Below are positions 24,326 through 38,773 of a stretch of DNA of 64,000 bases, in pieces. The stretch comes from Atrichornis clamosus (taxonomy: Eukaryota > Chordata > Aves > Passeriformes > Menuridae). The DNA is taken from NCBI GenBank assembly GCA_013400975.1, contig WBMZ01009446.1, forward strand, positions 122,141 through 186,140, read 5' to 3'. The position numbers and the translations under genes are program-made. Under the pieces are notes generated by a model. The model was not told where the DNA came from. It ran no database searches and was given only the letters and a program-made list of their open reading frames with translations. How positions within the stretch are numbered: the first letter of the stretch is position 1; every line of letters begins with the position of its first letter.

Positions 24326-25851
24326 GTGTTTTAAAAGTGAGAAGGAACATATTTCCATTTCCTACATGGGACTTAAGGAATAAGTTTTAAGCTTAAGCAT
24401 AGCCTTGCTTTAGCTTTGTTCCTTGTATGTTTTGATAGATTTGTCTTCTCTTTGTCACATTTTTGTATATACAAACTGAAATTTTTTTTTCATTTTCCAG
24501 ATCCAATTTCCTTCACCAGTAAAGTTTTCAGTGAACATAATTTTGTGTGAAATACATTTCCAGTCTCTTCATGAAAAATGCCTTCATTATTGCAGAGCCT
24601 GAATATACTTTGAAGTGCAGATGACATTCAAAACAACAGCTTCACAGGCATAGCAAGATATGCAGGATGACTACTCACTGTCACCTGTGTATCCTTATCC
24701 AAAAAGTCATTCCAAGTATTTGGGTTGGGAGGTGAATTTTAAAGAGTATCTAATAAGTTAAGTGATATTACAAAGCAAAAATTGTGAAGAGCGGGATCCT
24801 CTGAGGATTATAGAATTTATTTAGTTATTTACTTTAAAACTTCATCATAACTACTTCTACTGTTTTGTGCTGTTACCACTGAAATTTCATGGACTTACTT
24901 TAATTAAACCAAATGATTTTGCTCTCTCAGTAATAATTTATTCCTTTTGTGGTTTTTTTTCCTACAAACTTAGAGAATGCTCTATACAAGAACACAGTAA
25001 CACACACTAGTTACCTCTTACTAGTCACCAACACATTATGGTAAGGAAATCAGGTTAAGCAATTTTTAACTAGACCTGAATAACTATTCTTTGTTCCAAA
25101 ATGATTGTAGCATGTACATCCTGATTATCATTCTTAGACTTCTCTGTCTCCTTTCTACATTTTCTTGAAGTTCATTGTACCAGCCAAAGCTGGCCATCTG
25201 CCAGCTACAGAAAATCACTTCTCAAGCACTTTGGGGATGCAGACTCATACAGGTTCCATTTCTCTTAATCTTTTGCAGGGAGAGCCTTTGTTCACACACA
25301 TAAAGCGCATAAGCCGTTTATCACACAGAGGAGTTGCCAAGGAGCGTGAGGTTTCCCAGAAGTGACTCCAGCATGGCTGATTGGGAAGAGTCCTCTTCAA
25401 ATCACTGAAGGCTCATTCACTTTATTATTTTACCAGCACATCCAGTTTGGTATTGTACATGGGCTTTCTTTATGTTTTCGTGTTACTTTTTAATGAGGAA
25501 GCTCCATAATAAGATGCACAGCATTAACTTTAGTTATACTAAGATTTTCTCTAGTACTGTTCTCCATCCCTTTTCATAGTGGGACAAATGCTTTGCCCTT
25601 CCTCTTTGTGCACAATGAGTGTTCTTGACTGCAGGATGCCTAAAGCAGTTTAAATACATGGGCCACAGAGACGCAGTGTAAGTGTAGACAAATGTGCACT
25701 TCCCAACCTCAGGATGGGGAGATTTATCAGCAGCCTGGAAACCAATTGCAGCTTCAGGAACAAAACAGATCTGCTGATGCTGCAGTGCCTGTAAGTTACT
25801 GAAACTAAAGACGTCAAGTGTATGGCCTAAATGAATTTACATCATCTGCAT

Positions 25852-25930
25852 AGAAAAAAAGAGAAAAAAAAGAAAAAAAAAGAAAAAATAAGTAAATTTT
25901 TAAAAAATATATATATAATTAAAAAAAAGA
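25852..25930. repeat. A-rich low-complexity tract (GAAAAAAA units, then AT repeat)
   Basis: Runs of seven to nine A separated by single G residues are followed by TAAAAAATATATATATAATT and another A run. It could be the tail of a lost retroposon, but no body is recognisable on either side. Confidence 0.85.
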
Positions 25931-26090
25931 TTAAACAGAATCAAGCCTGGGCAAGAAAGGGATGAGGATAAATGGAAGAAGATGACAGCTACAAAGCGAG
26001 GTTAGAATCTGTAAAAAATCTCAAACCAACCAAATTGGAACACAAAACGTAAAACACCCAATCATTCAAGTAAGTAAACAAAAAACCCCA

Positions 26091-29000
26091 ACAAGACAGA
26101 ATCAAGATTCTGGCAAATGCAGTTTTTGATTCATTCTAGAGGGAAGAAAAAAATTAATAAAATTAAGCAAGTCTTGTTTGGACATAGAAGCCTTTTTGGG
26201 ATGCTTCAGCTGTCCAATAGTTTTCTTTTTCTTGGTAAGGCACATGTTGTTCAAACTTCTTCACGTAGTACATGGGCTATACCTGAATCTGCACTACCCA
26301 AAGAGGATCTGGTTGGGATGGGGGCCTCATTTAGTTGATGATGTTCCTCTCTCCACCCTCATCTATGGCCACACATAGAAACACCCAAATTCATCAGCGC
26401 CCTTAACTTTACTTGAATGCCCTCTAGCTATCTACCATTCCTTCTCTGTATCATTTTGATAGAATTTAGAAGCTGAAGGGAAGGGAAGGAGACGGGGGTG
26501 GTACAAACTGAGCGGCTACACACGATACCTGTGCAAACACTCACACCCAGACCAGGCAGAGCTGCTGGCACATAGAAGTCCCCATTTTGATGAATCTGCC
26601 CATTTTCAAAAGGGAAAAGTTGCACATTGTACATAAATGCATTTCTGGGCATCATCTTTCACAAACTCACTTCAAACCTGGCGTCTACTTCTGAGATGGA
26701 ACAATGAACATCTATCCTAATAACACACACCAAACTGCTTTCAGGTTTAAGTTCTTAAACATTGTAAGGTTTCCACTTACAAGGCAAAGCCATACTGTAC
26801 GATTAAGACTTTAAGGTCTCAATTTTAAAAAGACATTTTGTCCATCTTCTCATAGACTAATCTTTATGACTACTGACCTAGAATGAATTTCAACTGTTGA
26901 CCTGGACATTAAAAAAAAATACTCAAAGTCTTGAAACCATTTGTTGCTGCACTCTGGTCAGAACTACATTTGATTTCAAATGCATTTGAGTAATTTGGTA
27001 TTACTTATGGAAAGAGGGCATGTGATATTTTTATTTGTAATTACACTTGTGGTTTCAAAGTATTGTCTCTAGATGTGCCATTCACATCTTCACAAAAACT
27101 ACATGTCTTTAATATTCTGTAAGTTGTCAAATGATTTGGTGTAGCAACTAACTTTGCTGAACCTGAGTTGCATGAATAGAGTAAATATTTCATTTTTATT
27201 GTAGCCACTGCAGGAACATTAAGCAATAGCCACACAAGCATAATGGCTTCTTCACCTCTGCAATAAAAAAAAATTGAACTATTTGTATTTCTTTTAAAGA
27301 CAGTAAAAGTATATGGCAACAGAGGTGAACTAAGCAATAAAATCACATTCAGAACATAGTTTCAGCAAGAAAATACATTATGCAAACACTAGCAGTGGAG
27401 GAAGAAAGCAGAAGGTTTTATAAGGTATTCAAAGAGACCAGAAATGGATGGTAGGATTCATGTAGAAATAAAGTCATTGTTATATATTTTAATATGGAAT
27501 TCTTATTAAAATAATTAACATCAGATTCATTATAGCTAAATTCCCACACAACCAAACTCAAAGCAGGCTCAGTTTTTTATTTGCATGCATTGCATGATTT
27601 TGTATTTTCTACAGTAAGAGACTAAATATTCACACACATATAAAAACAGGCTTTATCACTGCTTAAAAACCCCAAAGCTGGTGTGCCCTTTATAGTTTTT
27701 CCTTACTTCACACATTTGTCAAATGACTTCCTACTGGATTTAAGAAAAAAAAGCCTAGAAATCTCTACAGGAACCTGACCTTTGCAGAAGCCTGTTTTGC
27801 AGATATCAACCAACCTGATGAGCAGCAGATGCACCTCTCTTAGCAGCTTGGTAAGAAAGGTGTTTGGCTGGAGTTGCCAACCATCCAGTTCAGTTATTTA
27901 CTAATTGCCTTCTGTCCAGCAAACCTGGTTTAGATCAGCCAGAATTGCTGCAGAGACAGAGCTGGAGCAGCTGGAAAAACGGCACAGCTGTAACTCTGTG
28001 ACACCAGCAGGTACAGTTTGTTGGATTACCTCCTGAGGCCATGTCGTCCCTCCGCAATAACACCGTCTCTTCCCTTCATTAGGAGTGAATGACACAAGTC
28101 CAAAGGTATCAAATTATTTTACTTTTCCATTGTAGAAGGAGGAATATAATTTACATAAAATTTCTATATTTACATATAATCCATTTAAAGCATTTTTGCT
28201 TACCAAATTGTATGCCATATACAGAATTGCAAAATAGCTGCCTGTTTTACAAACTGAGTGGAAATCTCCTTCCCTAGGACAGGTTTTACTTATACAAGAG
28301 CCTGCAGCTCTGGATTTCAAATGGCTGTACCCAGGAAACCAATGCACTTCCAGCAGGTGGTTGAGGTAAATAAATGTGCTGTGTTCCCCTCCAAAATGCA
28401 GATAACACATGCACCTACAAATGCAGCCTCACGGCTCAAAGGTGGATGAGTTCACAATATAAAATGTGAACTTAGAAAGTGAGGGGTTTGCCTTTGAGAG
28501 GCTTCTAAGAACATGACTAAAATTGATGCTGTTTTAGTCAGTATACCATTATAGTCTCTATTTTAGCACACAAAGAAAATCATGGTATAGAATGGATCTG
28601 TGAATACCCCACTAAAGCCTGAACATCCACTCATCACATGGTCTCCTAATTTACTTTTCTATCTGTACCAAACACCTCTCCATATTAACAAAGCCCTAAG
28701 TTCCACAGTAAGTTACACTTCTTCCCAGCAACCTGCAAGTATTTCTCTAACTTCACTATTTACTAGAAAAGTCAGACTTGGAACTTTAATCTTACATAAT
28801 TATTTTGGTTATACTATTATGGTCTGTGGGTATCAATATATACTATTCATCTTTCCTGAAAGCATGATGCTAGAGATGTTACCTCATTTTTAAACCAGCA
28901 ATATTTTGGCTCAGGATCTGTGATGGCTGAAATGCCAAATGACAAACCTAAGTCTTACTGAAATTCTGCAAAACATAATTGGAAACTACCTTAGCAAATA

Positions 29001-32000
29001 TAGCCTATTAAAAATAATGATTTAGCCTCAAAACACTGAAAACATTTCTTTTTCATCTTAAATATAGAATTATTCAAGTAGGCCTCTTGACTTGGTAAAT
29101 AAGCTTTTAGCAATTTTTTTCTACAAACACAGAAATAAAGATCTGTTTTCACTTTGCTAAGCTTCAGGGGTTTTTGTTTGAGAATATACTTAAATCTAAA
29201 ATTAAGCAGTCAACATATTAATTATTTTAGCTGCTGCTTCATTTTCCTTTAAAGAACAGTAAAGTTTATTAGGATGTACATACACCCAATAAATACCTAA
29301 AGGATGATTATGGAAAAACAAAGACTGGGGACCGGAACACATATTAAGTAAACCAGTAATTAAATCAAAAGTATATTTTATTCCACTGTTGCTGTAGAAC
29401 TGTTTTCCAATTGCAAATCAGATTATTTTTCTTTTCTGCAGTTGCAACAGTATTGTAGTCTGTCTAGGATAATCCACCAGCACAGCCAATGATGGCATAC
29501 ATGCAGAGTTCTCCCTTATCAGAAAAATAAAAATATTTGGCCAGGGATCACAAGTAACAAACATACTTTTACTTTCAAAACACTACAAATAGCAGGTGTA
29601 CACTATTGACAAAGCCAGATCCAATAGGGGAACTGGAATTCAAACAGGTTAAAGGAAGAAAAAAACAACAAGCAAACAAATAGTGTAAGAAAAAACCAGG
29701 AACTTCAGGTTCCTTAAAAGGATTTATAGGCAATATTGATTGAGGTTAACACTGAATGCTGACAACTGACTTTGAAGTACTGAGATATTTTTAAAAACAC
29801 ACAGCAAGTTAAAGCTGTGGCCTTATTAATGTTTAATGTTGTTTTGACTTTAAACACTGACAAGATGTCTATTTTACCAAAATAAAAAATTCATTAAAGA
29901 ACTCTTTTGAGATAGAGATTCAAGTTTAAGGCATGGAGTGCAAAACTTTCAGCTTCCATTTCCTGAGGACATTTGAAGAATTGTGCCTTCGTGCCAGTTA
30001 CAACACTAATAACTCAATGATGGTATCTGCACTAAAAGAAAAATACAGTGTAAGTGAAAATCAAAATGTATTTTGAAGACAAAAATCTTGATAAAATAAT
30101 GATGGCTTTTGATAATTTAAGAATGTCATTCTGGTTTTATGTTTAAACCAAACGAGAATTAAACACACTGAAACCACATGCTAAGGGCAGTTCTGTCAAA
30201 ACAGTCCACACTTTTCTGCCAGCCTTACACAGGCCTGGCATCCTCAATGTAACCTGATAAATGATGCTGAACTTGGATTAACCTAGGTGACAAACAGAAG
30301 AGTAACAGGACCTGTCAGCTGAAGAAAATGAATGTTCCCTTATCCCTACTGTGTTAATATGGAAGCTAATAAAATTCAGATGTGCACCAATAGAGTGAAG
30401 TACAAGAACCTTCATTTATTTGGAAAATGAAAACTTTAAAAAATATTTTTAATATAGATTTAAAGAGAAGACTATTTTACAGAGAATTCTACAAGCTTCA
30501 AACCACTACTTAACATGGCACAGTCAAATTGGCAGCTCCTATTTTACACATCCTATTGAGAGCCGAGATGACTCGGGGCTACAGAGCAACAGCAGATGAT
30601 ATGCTCCAGTATGACAATCAACAAGCTTCAAAAGACAAAATTCTTTAGTGATGACAAGAACACGGTGAGAGATACGAGTTCGTCACTGTGTTCTGCGTGG
30701 GTCTGCCAGACTTACCTGGTTCTGCTTTCTGTCTCCCACTCACTCTGCAGCTACCAGGACTTTGCATCCTCTCTCCAGCCCAATTCTTCTGACCCCAGGT
30801 CCCAGTCCAATTCAAATTGGGACATTACATGTAAGTGTCAGCAGTGGCCAGGACCTCCATGTATAAACCATGCTCCATTTTTAGCAAACACTGTAATGTA
30901 CCTGTGTTAGGAGCATATTTAGCTTTCTGCTAAACATATCAGCCAACCTAAATTGGCCTCCCATTCAACTAAATTCTGCTTCAATCCCTGAAATCACTGT
31001 AGAATATGTCCTTACCCTTTTTAGATATCAGAGGCAAGTGAAAAGTACATCTGGATTTAGGAAGCTATTTCAGGCACCTGGGTATTGAAACAATGGAAAA
31101 AGAGCTACACTGACAAACTGGTAACAACATAGTCTGCAGTAGACAAGTCAGTGTAGAATGATAGTAAGATATTTTCATTTTGCACCCAGTACATATACTG
31201 GTAACACCTGTCAAAGCTACAGAGCATGAAATTCATTTTCACCACCTGCTGAGAAGGTGAGCAAGCCACAGAAACCACCTGATTCCTCTAATAAGCAGCA
31301 AAACTGAGATAATGAAGAAAATAAAACTCATGTCTCTTTCCTTACAATGCCTGGGGATGGCTTTTGCCCCAGGAGGAGGGGCTAGGAAGGCTAACAAAAC
31401 TAAACTTCTACTAGAGATGATTTTGATTTTAGCTACAAGGTTGGAAAATCCAATGTATTTTTGTGAGCTGGCAAATGATTAAAGCCACCAAGTTCTGTGC
31501 TCTCCCGACGGGCAGCGGGAACTGGGGTTTTGTGTGCTGCAAACCCCCACTGCCTGGCAGGAAAAGAGCTGACAGATCATCCACCAGCACCACAAAGACA
31601 GCACTGTCACTAGGCCTGGAAGCTGGGGGTTCAGCCATGCTGCAAACTCTATCTCCACGAGAAGAAAGTGAGAAAAAAAGACCATCAGTAGGGATGTGAA
31701 AATAGACAACTCAAGTCATCCATGCTAGAAGTGATAGAGAATTCAGTCTAGGGAACGGGGGAGCTTCTGCAAAGTGCTTCTGCGCAAGATTTTGATATTT
31801 AACACTCTGGGAGTGCCTGTCGGTTCTTTTTTTGTGTGCTTCCCCCACCACCCAACTTCATATATATTTCATGAACAGTACAAGGTAGTTTTACTTTACA
31901 CTAATCTCTATACCCATATCAATAATTAAGTCAAATTTTCCAGCAACAATTTCAGCCCTGCCCCATATATAAACAGATGATTTACTACATCAACTTCAGC

Positions 32001-32263
32001 ATGCCTTATCATGTAATGATTATAATGCACATGTATTATGAGACTAAAGCTCTTACCACACTTGCAAATTTATTCTAATGTTTTTACTGAGTACTTTATT
32101 TTGGAGTTTTTCTGATTTCTGTCAGCAAAACTTTCATACTAGATCTCCAGAGAAATATTTGGGAATATAAATTCTATCTATTAATCATTATAAATAATGA
32201 CATAGCTTAAAAGTAGAGCTGGAACTTTAGGTCTGTTACAAGTGATCTAAACTCTGACCTTAC
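26091..32263. other. AT-rich unique DNA, no gene seen
   Basis: Six kilobases of ordinary intron-like or intergenic sequence. The longest frames (about 101-104 codons, at 27041-27346 minus and 30596-30910 plus) show no family resemblance. A consensus minus-strand donor (AACCAG followed by GTAAGT) lies at 30707-30715, but the exon upstream of it would carry stops in all frames. Confidence 0.5.
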
Positions 32264-32278
32264 CTCTGCACAAGTGAT
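32264..32278 (-). other. Candidate 15-nt microexon
   Basis: On the minus strand, TTTTTTATATTTCTTCTCTTTAG (a long pyrimidine tract and acceptor, AG at 32280-32279) is followed by ATCACTTGTGCAGAG and then GTAAGGTC (donor at 32263-32262). The length is a multiple of three, as is usual for neuronal microexons, and would add five residues. The tract ATCACTTG also occurs about 30 bp away in a direct repeat (ACAAGTGATCTAAA, twice). It lies on the same strand as the putative gene at the right edge. This is pattern only. Confidence 0.15.
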
Positions 32279-35200
32279 CTAAAGAGAAGAAATATAAAAA
32301 AGGAAACTTCTCTTTGCAAAACTTTAACAGTGGAAGAGAGAATTTGGCCTTTTGCTGCAGAATACATAGCAATAGAAAGATGACTCCAACATTTTGGAGT
32401 CAACCTTTGAAGCTGTGCAATGGATACTGTTCACAACCACATTTCAGCTTAGCAAAGTTTTTGTACACCTGTGTCCCATCTCTTCTTATACTGCTACCCC
32501 TTGACCTTGTCTCATGCTCTCTACTGTTCAAGCTTCAGCTTTTCCAGTTCCTTAGAGTTTTCTCCCAGTATCTCCTTACTTCGCAGCTGTTACTCTTATA
32601 CCAGACACTGAACAGAACCTTCCAAACCCATCAATTCATTAAAGGTACAGGATTATCAAGTAGGACTTGAAGGAGACAGCACCAAATGCCACATGGGGTG
32701 GAAGTGCCCAGGCTACTAGAGGATGCAGCACTTACCAGTGTCAGGGCAGACACGTTATCCCAATTGCCTACCAGGCAAGGATCCACTCCTTGCCTAGCAA
32801 TTCCCAGTCCCAGCTTCATCACTTTCAGAGCTCCTCACAAAGTCTGGGCCTAACCATTCACCCTCTAGCTGACTCTCCTTGCTCATTCACATTACCAGCT
32901 ATTCATCCCTCTAAATTACTGACAAGCAATGTTATTAACCAAAGGGAAGACTTCCTTTCCCCCCTAAGCCACCGGTTCTTTTGCCCAGCCCCAGACTTGG
33001 CCAGCTCTAATAGCTTATTACTATAAATACAAGGTCTTGTCAGACACCCGCAGGTATGATCTGGGATGCACTCGCTGTGGGCACAGTATTTGTTACAGCT
33101 TATGCTTTGCTACTGGAAACAGACAAGCAGAAGTGTATGGAAGGTTCTTTAATTCAGCCAATAATAAGCAAATGTTCATCGTTATGACAAAGTACCAGTC
33201 TTTGACAGGAAAGGGAAGGTTTCTAAGTAAAAGCTGCTGCTTTTTTATTTTAATAACTTCTACACTGTCATCGTCTTCAGAAGTGACTGAATTACTTTGA
33301 CTGAATTTTTTCAAACCAATTTAGCTTGCAGCAAACACTAGTGTCAGACAGCTTTAAAAACAGATAGCACTAACAATCTCTCCCTTAATAATAAAGGGTG
33401 TGACATGATCAACTGTTACAAATTATATTTATACCATACAATTTTGTATCACTGTACCCATACGAATTAAAGCAACTCAAAATAGGAACAAACACAATAA
33501 AAACTAATCTCCAGGTTTGAACTGAGCTCTAATTTTAGCTCAGAATTGTGTAACAGTTTTCTCAGGTATAATTTCCTTCAAAGTATGAAAGTTGTTCTTA
33601 ACCATTTCTAAAAAGCACTGGAGGAAAAGATGCATCCAGAACTGACGCAGCACAAAGCTTACTCAGATGGCTCAGCAGTGTCTGCTCTTCTTAGAGCAAT
33701 ACTTTTGGCTCTGTTGTTCCCACATTCCTAGAAGCCTACTCGGTATTCAGGACTGCAGTACGCAGAAGAATTATTCTATATACATACATGCCATCCACTA
33801 AAAGAACTGGGGAAGCAGCTGGGATCCTTAGAGGCTGAACTTAGAGCCAGGAGCCTGCACTGCAAGGCACAGGCCCTTGACAGGAACCCCACAACCAAGG
33901 AGCAGCTAAAGGAGAGCTCGTTTCCTGCCTGAGACATAACAGTGCCAGTAGGAAGAGCTTTTCATTCAAAAGCAGCACACTGGAAGTAAAATTAGCTCAA
34001 AGCACTGGATCGTGACTTGGCATCTAATCGCTGCACCATCCCACATGATTCACCAAATCCAGAACTCCCAAGTGGCTGACCTTAACTAAAGCAAACCTCC
34101 ACCATGTACCTACAATACACTATTTTTATGGGTGAGAAATGCTGCAATACACACTGATCAGCACAACCATGCAAGTCAGACTGCTGTGCACATCCAACGT
34201 GAGCTCATTTTACAATAAATGAAATAGATCAATTTTTAGAAACAAAAGTGTATGATTGCTTCAATTATGCAATAAGCCTTTAAAAAGAGCACTTGAATAT
34301 TTGACGGTTTAAGCATGGTGGGTGGAGATTTGTATTTTAAATAAATGTTGCTAATTCCCCTACTGCCTCAATAGGAAATTTCCAGTGGGATGGCTAAGAA
34401 TGCACTCTAGAAAAACAAGCATTTCAGTTAACTTTTCCATTTTAAAATATTAACCCCCTAATAGAGAACACTAAGTGACTAGGGGCTTTTAAAATGTTAC
34501 TTCAGCTTTACTTACAGAGCATCCAGAGGACTTTCAACATTTTATCTTTTTAGCCAAAGACCTAAAGTTAAAAAAGCTCTGAGTGTGAGGACAAAACACA
34601 CTGACTACTCATTCAGTTTATCTCTTCAGATGCATAAAAGTTTTAGAAGTCACACGTCCAGTCCTGGATAGACCCTCCTGTTTTCTTGGTTTGTTTTGCT
34701 TTCTAATTGTTCTGCCAGTTTGCCTTCTCTGCAGACACCTTTCTGTACCAGTTCATGGACCACTGTGTCACCAACACCTCCTGCAAAGGCTTGGATTCAA
34801 ACCAAGTGACATGGGGAAGATCTTCCAGGGATTTTCCATGGACAGTTTTCTCCATCAGTCACCTTGCAGATCTCGTACTGGGACTGAGAATATCTGACAG
34901 AATTTGAGTAATTCATACCAAGTAAATTGTTGTACGTACAAATATATTCCACATAATGCATTTTTATAACAAGTTGCTTAATCAATGAAATAGGAACACA
35001 AGATTAAAATACTCTTAATGTTAACCCTTTTGAAAGGCCTCTATATACACCATTTTCACCAAGTATAGAGTGAAGTTATTTAAGTCATTTTTTTAACTCT
35101 CCAAGATCACTGGCAGATGCTAAACTTGTAAATGCACAAACAATATATTAAAGTAAGAATATGATCATATTTAGATACAAAATAGCTGGAAACAATTTCC

Positions 35201-35632
35201 TTTTTCCACTCCATGAAGAGACATTATAAAAACTTCTAGTGTATTAAAAAAATTAGAGAACTCTTTTTGATTGATTCATGGTGATGAAAGTCACACTGTT
35301 GACAGGTCAAAACTAGTAAGGGAGAGACACCTTAAAATTAACGGAACTAACAGAATAAATTCATGTCCGTCTCAAATCCAATCATTAGACAGGCACTCTG
35401 AGGAAGTATCTTAAAATATTTATTAAATAATAAAATCAGGCAAGGTTTTGGAAGTTGTGATGGCCTTTCTAAAAACTTCTGTTCAGCAAATACTTGTATT
35501 GAACTACCCATCACCTTATCCAGTTTCACAAGTTAACTGCTGACATAAAGATACTGACTTTAAAAATGTTAAATGATTAAAAACTGCAAAACAAGTCTTT
35601 TATTGCCACTTAAAAAACCCAACTGAAAAACA
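32279..35632. other. Unique AT-rich DNA, no gene seen
   Basis: Overlapping plus-strand frames at 32314-32670 (118 aa) and 32667-33026 (119 aa) are rich in S, L and P and resemble no family. They look like chance frames in a pyrimidine-rich strand. No repeat family or RNA gene is seen. Confidence 0.45.
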
Positions 35633-35703
35633 TTTCCACAGAAGTTCCACAGATTATCTACATTCTACACACTATTCCACAGAATGTTCTATATTCCACA
35701 GAA
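35633..35703. promoter_or_regulatory. Cluster of TTCCACAGA motifs (three fit TTC-N4-GAA)
   Basis: TTCCACAGA occurs four times in 71 bp, starting at 35634, 35645, 35674 and 35693. Three copies continue as TTCCACAGAA, which fits the TTC-N4-GAA half-site arrangement bound by STAT6-type factors. The copies share no surrounding period, so this is not a simple tandem repeat. A binding role is inference from the motif only. Confidence 0.3.
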
Positions 35704-38700
35704 ATATGAAGAACAGACAACAATAGTTTGCTTTCGTTTAGAATGTGCATCTTTAGAAGTGTAACTAAATCTTATATGTCACATGATGCTCATTTGAGAA
35801 AAAACTGCTTCATCAAGTATTAGTGGTCTACAGGAAGATGGCCTACCATTTAAAAAAGAAAAATTCCCTGGCACATCACTTTTAGCATTTTTCACTTTTC
35901 TGTATTTTCATTTTCTAGTGACATATGAGTAACACTGGTACCACCCAGTGTAAATTAATCCTAAGTAAAAGATGAAAACGCAAAGTATTTCCTCCAGTAA
36001 AAATCCTGCAGTATTTTCTCTAGAAAGGAAACTGAGTATGCTTCTCCTTCCACCCTGAATGAATTCTTCTTTTCACTCTGCTCAAAACACTGTTTATGGG
36101 TCCAGTGCTAGAAGGGAACACAGCTTCAAAGTTTCTTGAGAGGTCATCTGGGGAAATAGTGTTAAGTTAGTCAAACAACATCTAACAATTAACTAGATAT
36201 CACTCATTGCTAGAATATATAATAAACTAAATTACAATCCTGCTGAAGGCAGAAAGAATATAATTGAGGATACAGAGAGCTAATAAGGAAAAAGAGTCCT
36301 TCCAAAGCAAGACTTGCTAAGCAGGGCACAGAGAGATCGAGTCAAATTTAACAGCTATTAAATCAATAGAAAATTATGTCAGGGAAGCATAGAATTCTTA
36401 ATACAGCACATTCTCACGAATAATGATTATCTGAGAACCATTATCTGAACTGGAGATTATTGTCATCACTCTCCTTCACCCTAAAAAGTGTCAAAACCAG
36501 CACTCAGATGCCATAGGGGATTTTCTTTCTTGCCTTGTGAAACGCTGTATTTTTTTTTTCCCCATTACATCACTTTGAAGAGTACAGCGAGAAAAAAACC
36601 AAAATTTACTTAGGCTCCAAAAGTGATGCAAGCCTATTGAAATCCTGCCAGTTAAAAACACCAACCTTTATGTTCAGGTTTCACTAAGAAAGACACTAAA
36701 GATGTTCCCAAGACTGTATTTAGGCCTTGCATCATCTGTCTGGCCATACACAAAAGTCTTTCCAAGGTCTTTATTGTTAGGCCAGGAAGTTAATTAGGCA
36801 ATACACTTAACAAGGGGAGTGAAAGCAGAGACAGACTCAGTAACTGTCTCAGGCTGGTTTAATACTTTAAATGACATGTAAAATAATGAATATTTCACAT
36901 ATTCTCAAACAGTGTTTGTACTTGAAGAAAATGTTTCTCTGCATTTTGCATTTAAACTTAGAAAAGCCTCACTTGAAATCGTCCTGTTTCAGTACTCTGA
37001 GTCACCCCATATGCACCCCTGCTCTTTAGAGCCCACTCACTGCCACGCCACACTGACGTGCCATCCTTAGGCTTACAAAGGACGCTCCCACAAAGAGGGA
37101 TCGCCCACTGTTCTCTATAAATCATCTTGAACCTCATTGATTATTTCAACAAAGGTGGTTCTGATACACATGCATCTTCGGCTGTCTTCACAGAGAAGAG
37201 GAAGAATTTAAATGAATGGCAACATTACATCCTAGAATTCAATACAGAACAATGATGACAACTTACTGAAATAGGCTGAAAGCAGCAAAGTTATTTCACT
37301 TTCCCTAACAAGTAGCACATGAAATGCAGCAGATAAAATATTTTTTAGTCACTCATTATTAATTACTGAAGAAAATAGATTGTCTATCAAGGACAGTAAT
37401 CATGACTGAAAATACTGACATTATATGAAAGCATAACACGATATTTCTCCTGATTTAGAAGAGATTAAGGAGGTGGGACACATGAAAGGAAGTCATAAGA
37501 AGCCCTGTTCAGCCTGATACCCAAGTTCTGTTTTCCATGTCTTTCCATACTTCAATAAACATGAAATGAAAGTTTTACATTTCTGTAATGCAAAAAAAGC
37601 CCACCCTGAAACACCACACCTTTTCCTCATACCTTGAAAAATACTCCACTATTCAACCTCCAACAAATGCATATTTTAAAGCTTTCTATCACACATTCCT
37701 ATCACTTTTCTCCACCTAAAAACCTTTCCTTCTTGGAGCTTATAGTTTCTTAGACCTAGTAGCATGAACAACAACAAAACAACAACCAAAAAAGCACAAA
37801 ACAAGCAGACAAAAAATTACATTGCAAATCCTCCTCTTACAGGTAAGTAGAATGGGAAAAACTAGACAAACCCAGCCTTTGGTTTGAACTGCAAAAACCA
37901 ACTGGGATTGTTCTCTCTCCCTGTTTCATCTAGACAACCAGGTGTTTAACCAACACTTCTACTTTGACTGAAGTGTAAAACTCTAAATTCCAAGAAGCAG
38001 ACCAGAGAAAAAGCTTCTATCCTAGATTTCAGGTAACTACTTCATAGAAGGCAAAGAGTTTTCCTACTGCACATGCCCAGTGAGGTTATCACTATATTTT
38101 GAGTTGGCGTTGGACAATGGGATGGCAGGTAGTCACTTGGGATCCAAACACGGTGGGAACCACAGTTATCTTATGCATATTAACACCACTACATTCCTGG
38201 TTCAACACTCCCTCTTCCCTGAGAAAGTATAACCCACCCGGTTCCCATACCCAGGGCACAGATCTCAGCCACATGAAGCCAGTGTGAGAGAAGTGTCAAT
38301 TCCTCTTGCTGTAGCTGGGTCACTGCATGCTACAGCACACAAACAGTCACTAATACAGACGGAGTCAGATACTCCTCCTTAGGGCACTCAGCAGGTCCAA
38401 AAGGTGTCATTTATTGTTGCCTAGGACATCAGGCTGGGCTACGATTCTTGTCTTGAAGGAGAGACCACACAGTTTTGCCCCTGTGTCATTTCTATCAAAC
38501 CACTATCAACTGGAAACACACAAGAAACGGTCCAGGTTTCACAACTGGGAAACCTCACCTCTCCTCCCTCCCTAGAGAAATTTCCCTCTCTCATAAGTGA
38601 AGATGCACTTTTGACACACTTTTTTCTGTTCTCTTATCTCTCATTTCTTATCCTCAACTCCCATTCATTACAAGCTATCTGTAACTGCTTTCCTTCTTAA

Positions 38701-38773
38701 CACTAAAACTGACAGCGTTCAGCCTCACACTGTCTCAAATAACTGCTTTATCTCTGACCATGTGTCTCCACAG
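35704..38773. other. Unique AT-rich DNA, no gene seen
   Basis: Nothing recognisable apart from small open frames of 62 codons or fewer. A short polypurine stretch and scattered AAC/AAAC runs near 37770-37810 are the only low-complexity items. Confidence 0.5.

Larger units (their letters stand above)
21530..26090. other. AT-rich unique DNA with simple repeats
   Basis: No genes or interspersed repeats recognised. It contains T-runs near 22150-22180, a short (TAC)n run near 24307-24325, and the A-rich tract at 25852-25930. Open frames are 85 codons or fewer without context. Confidence 0.5.

Noticed and set aside
27808..27850. Short plus-strand segment between TTTTGCAG and GTAAGA with one open frame
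   Set aside because: Too short and too ordinary. Pairs of this strength are expected many times by chance in 128 kb of two-strand sequence.
30596..30910. 104-codon plus frame opposite a consensus minus-strand donor (GTAAGT)
   Set aside because: The frame has no family resemblance. The minus-strand exon implied by the donor has stops in all frames and a weak acceptor.
32314..33026. Two consecutive plus-strand frames of about 118 codons
   Set aside because: Pyrimidine-rich strand composition gives long S/L/P frames. There is no family resemblance, no promoter and no strong splice sites.
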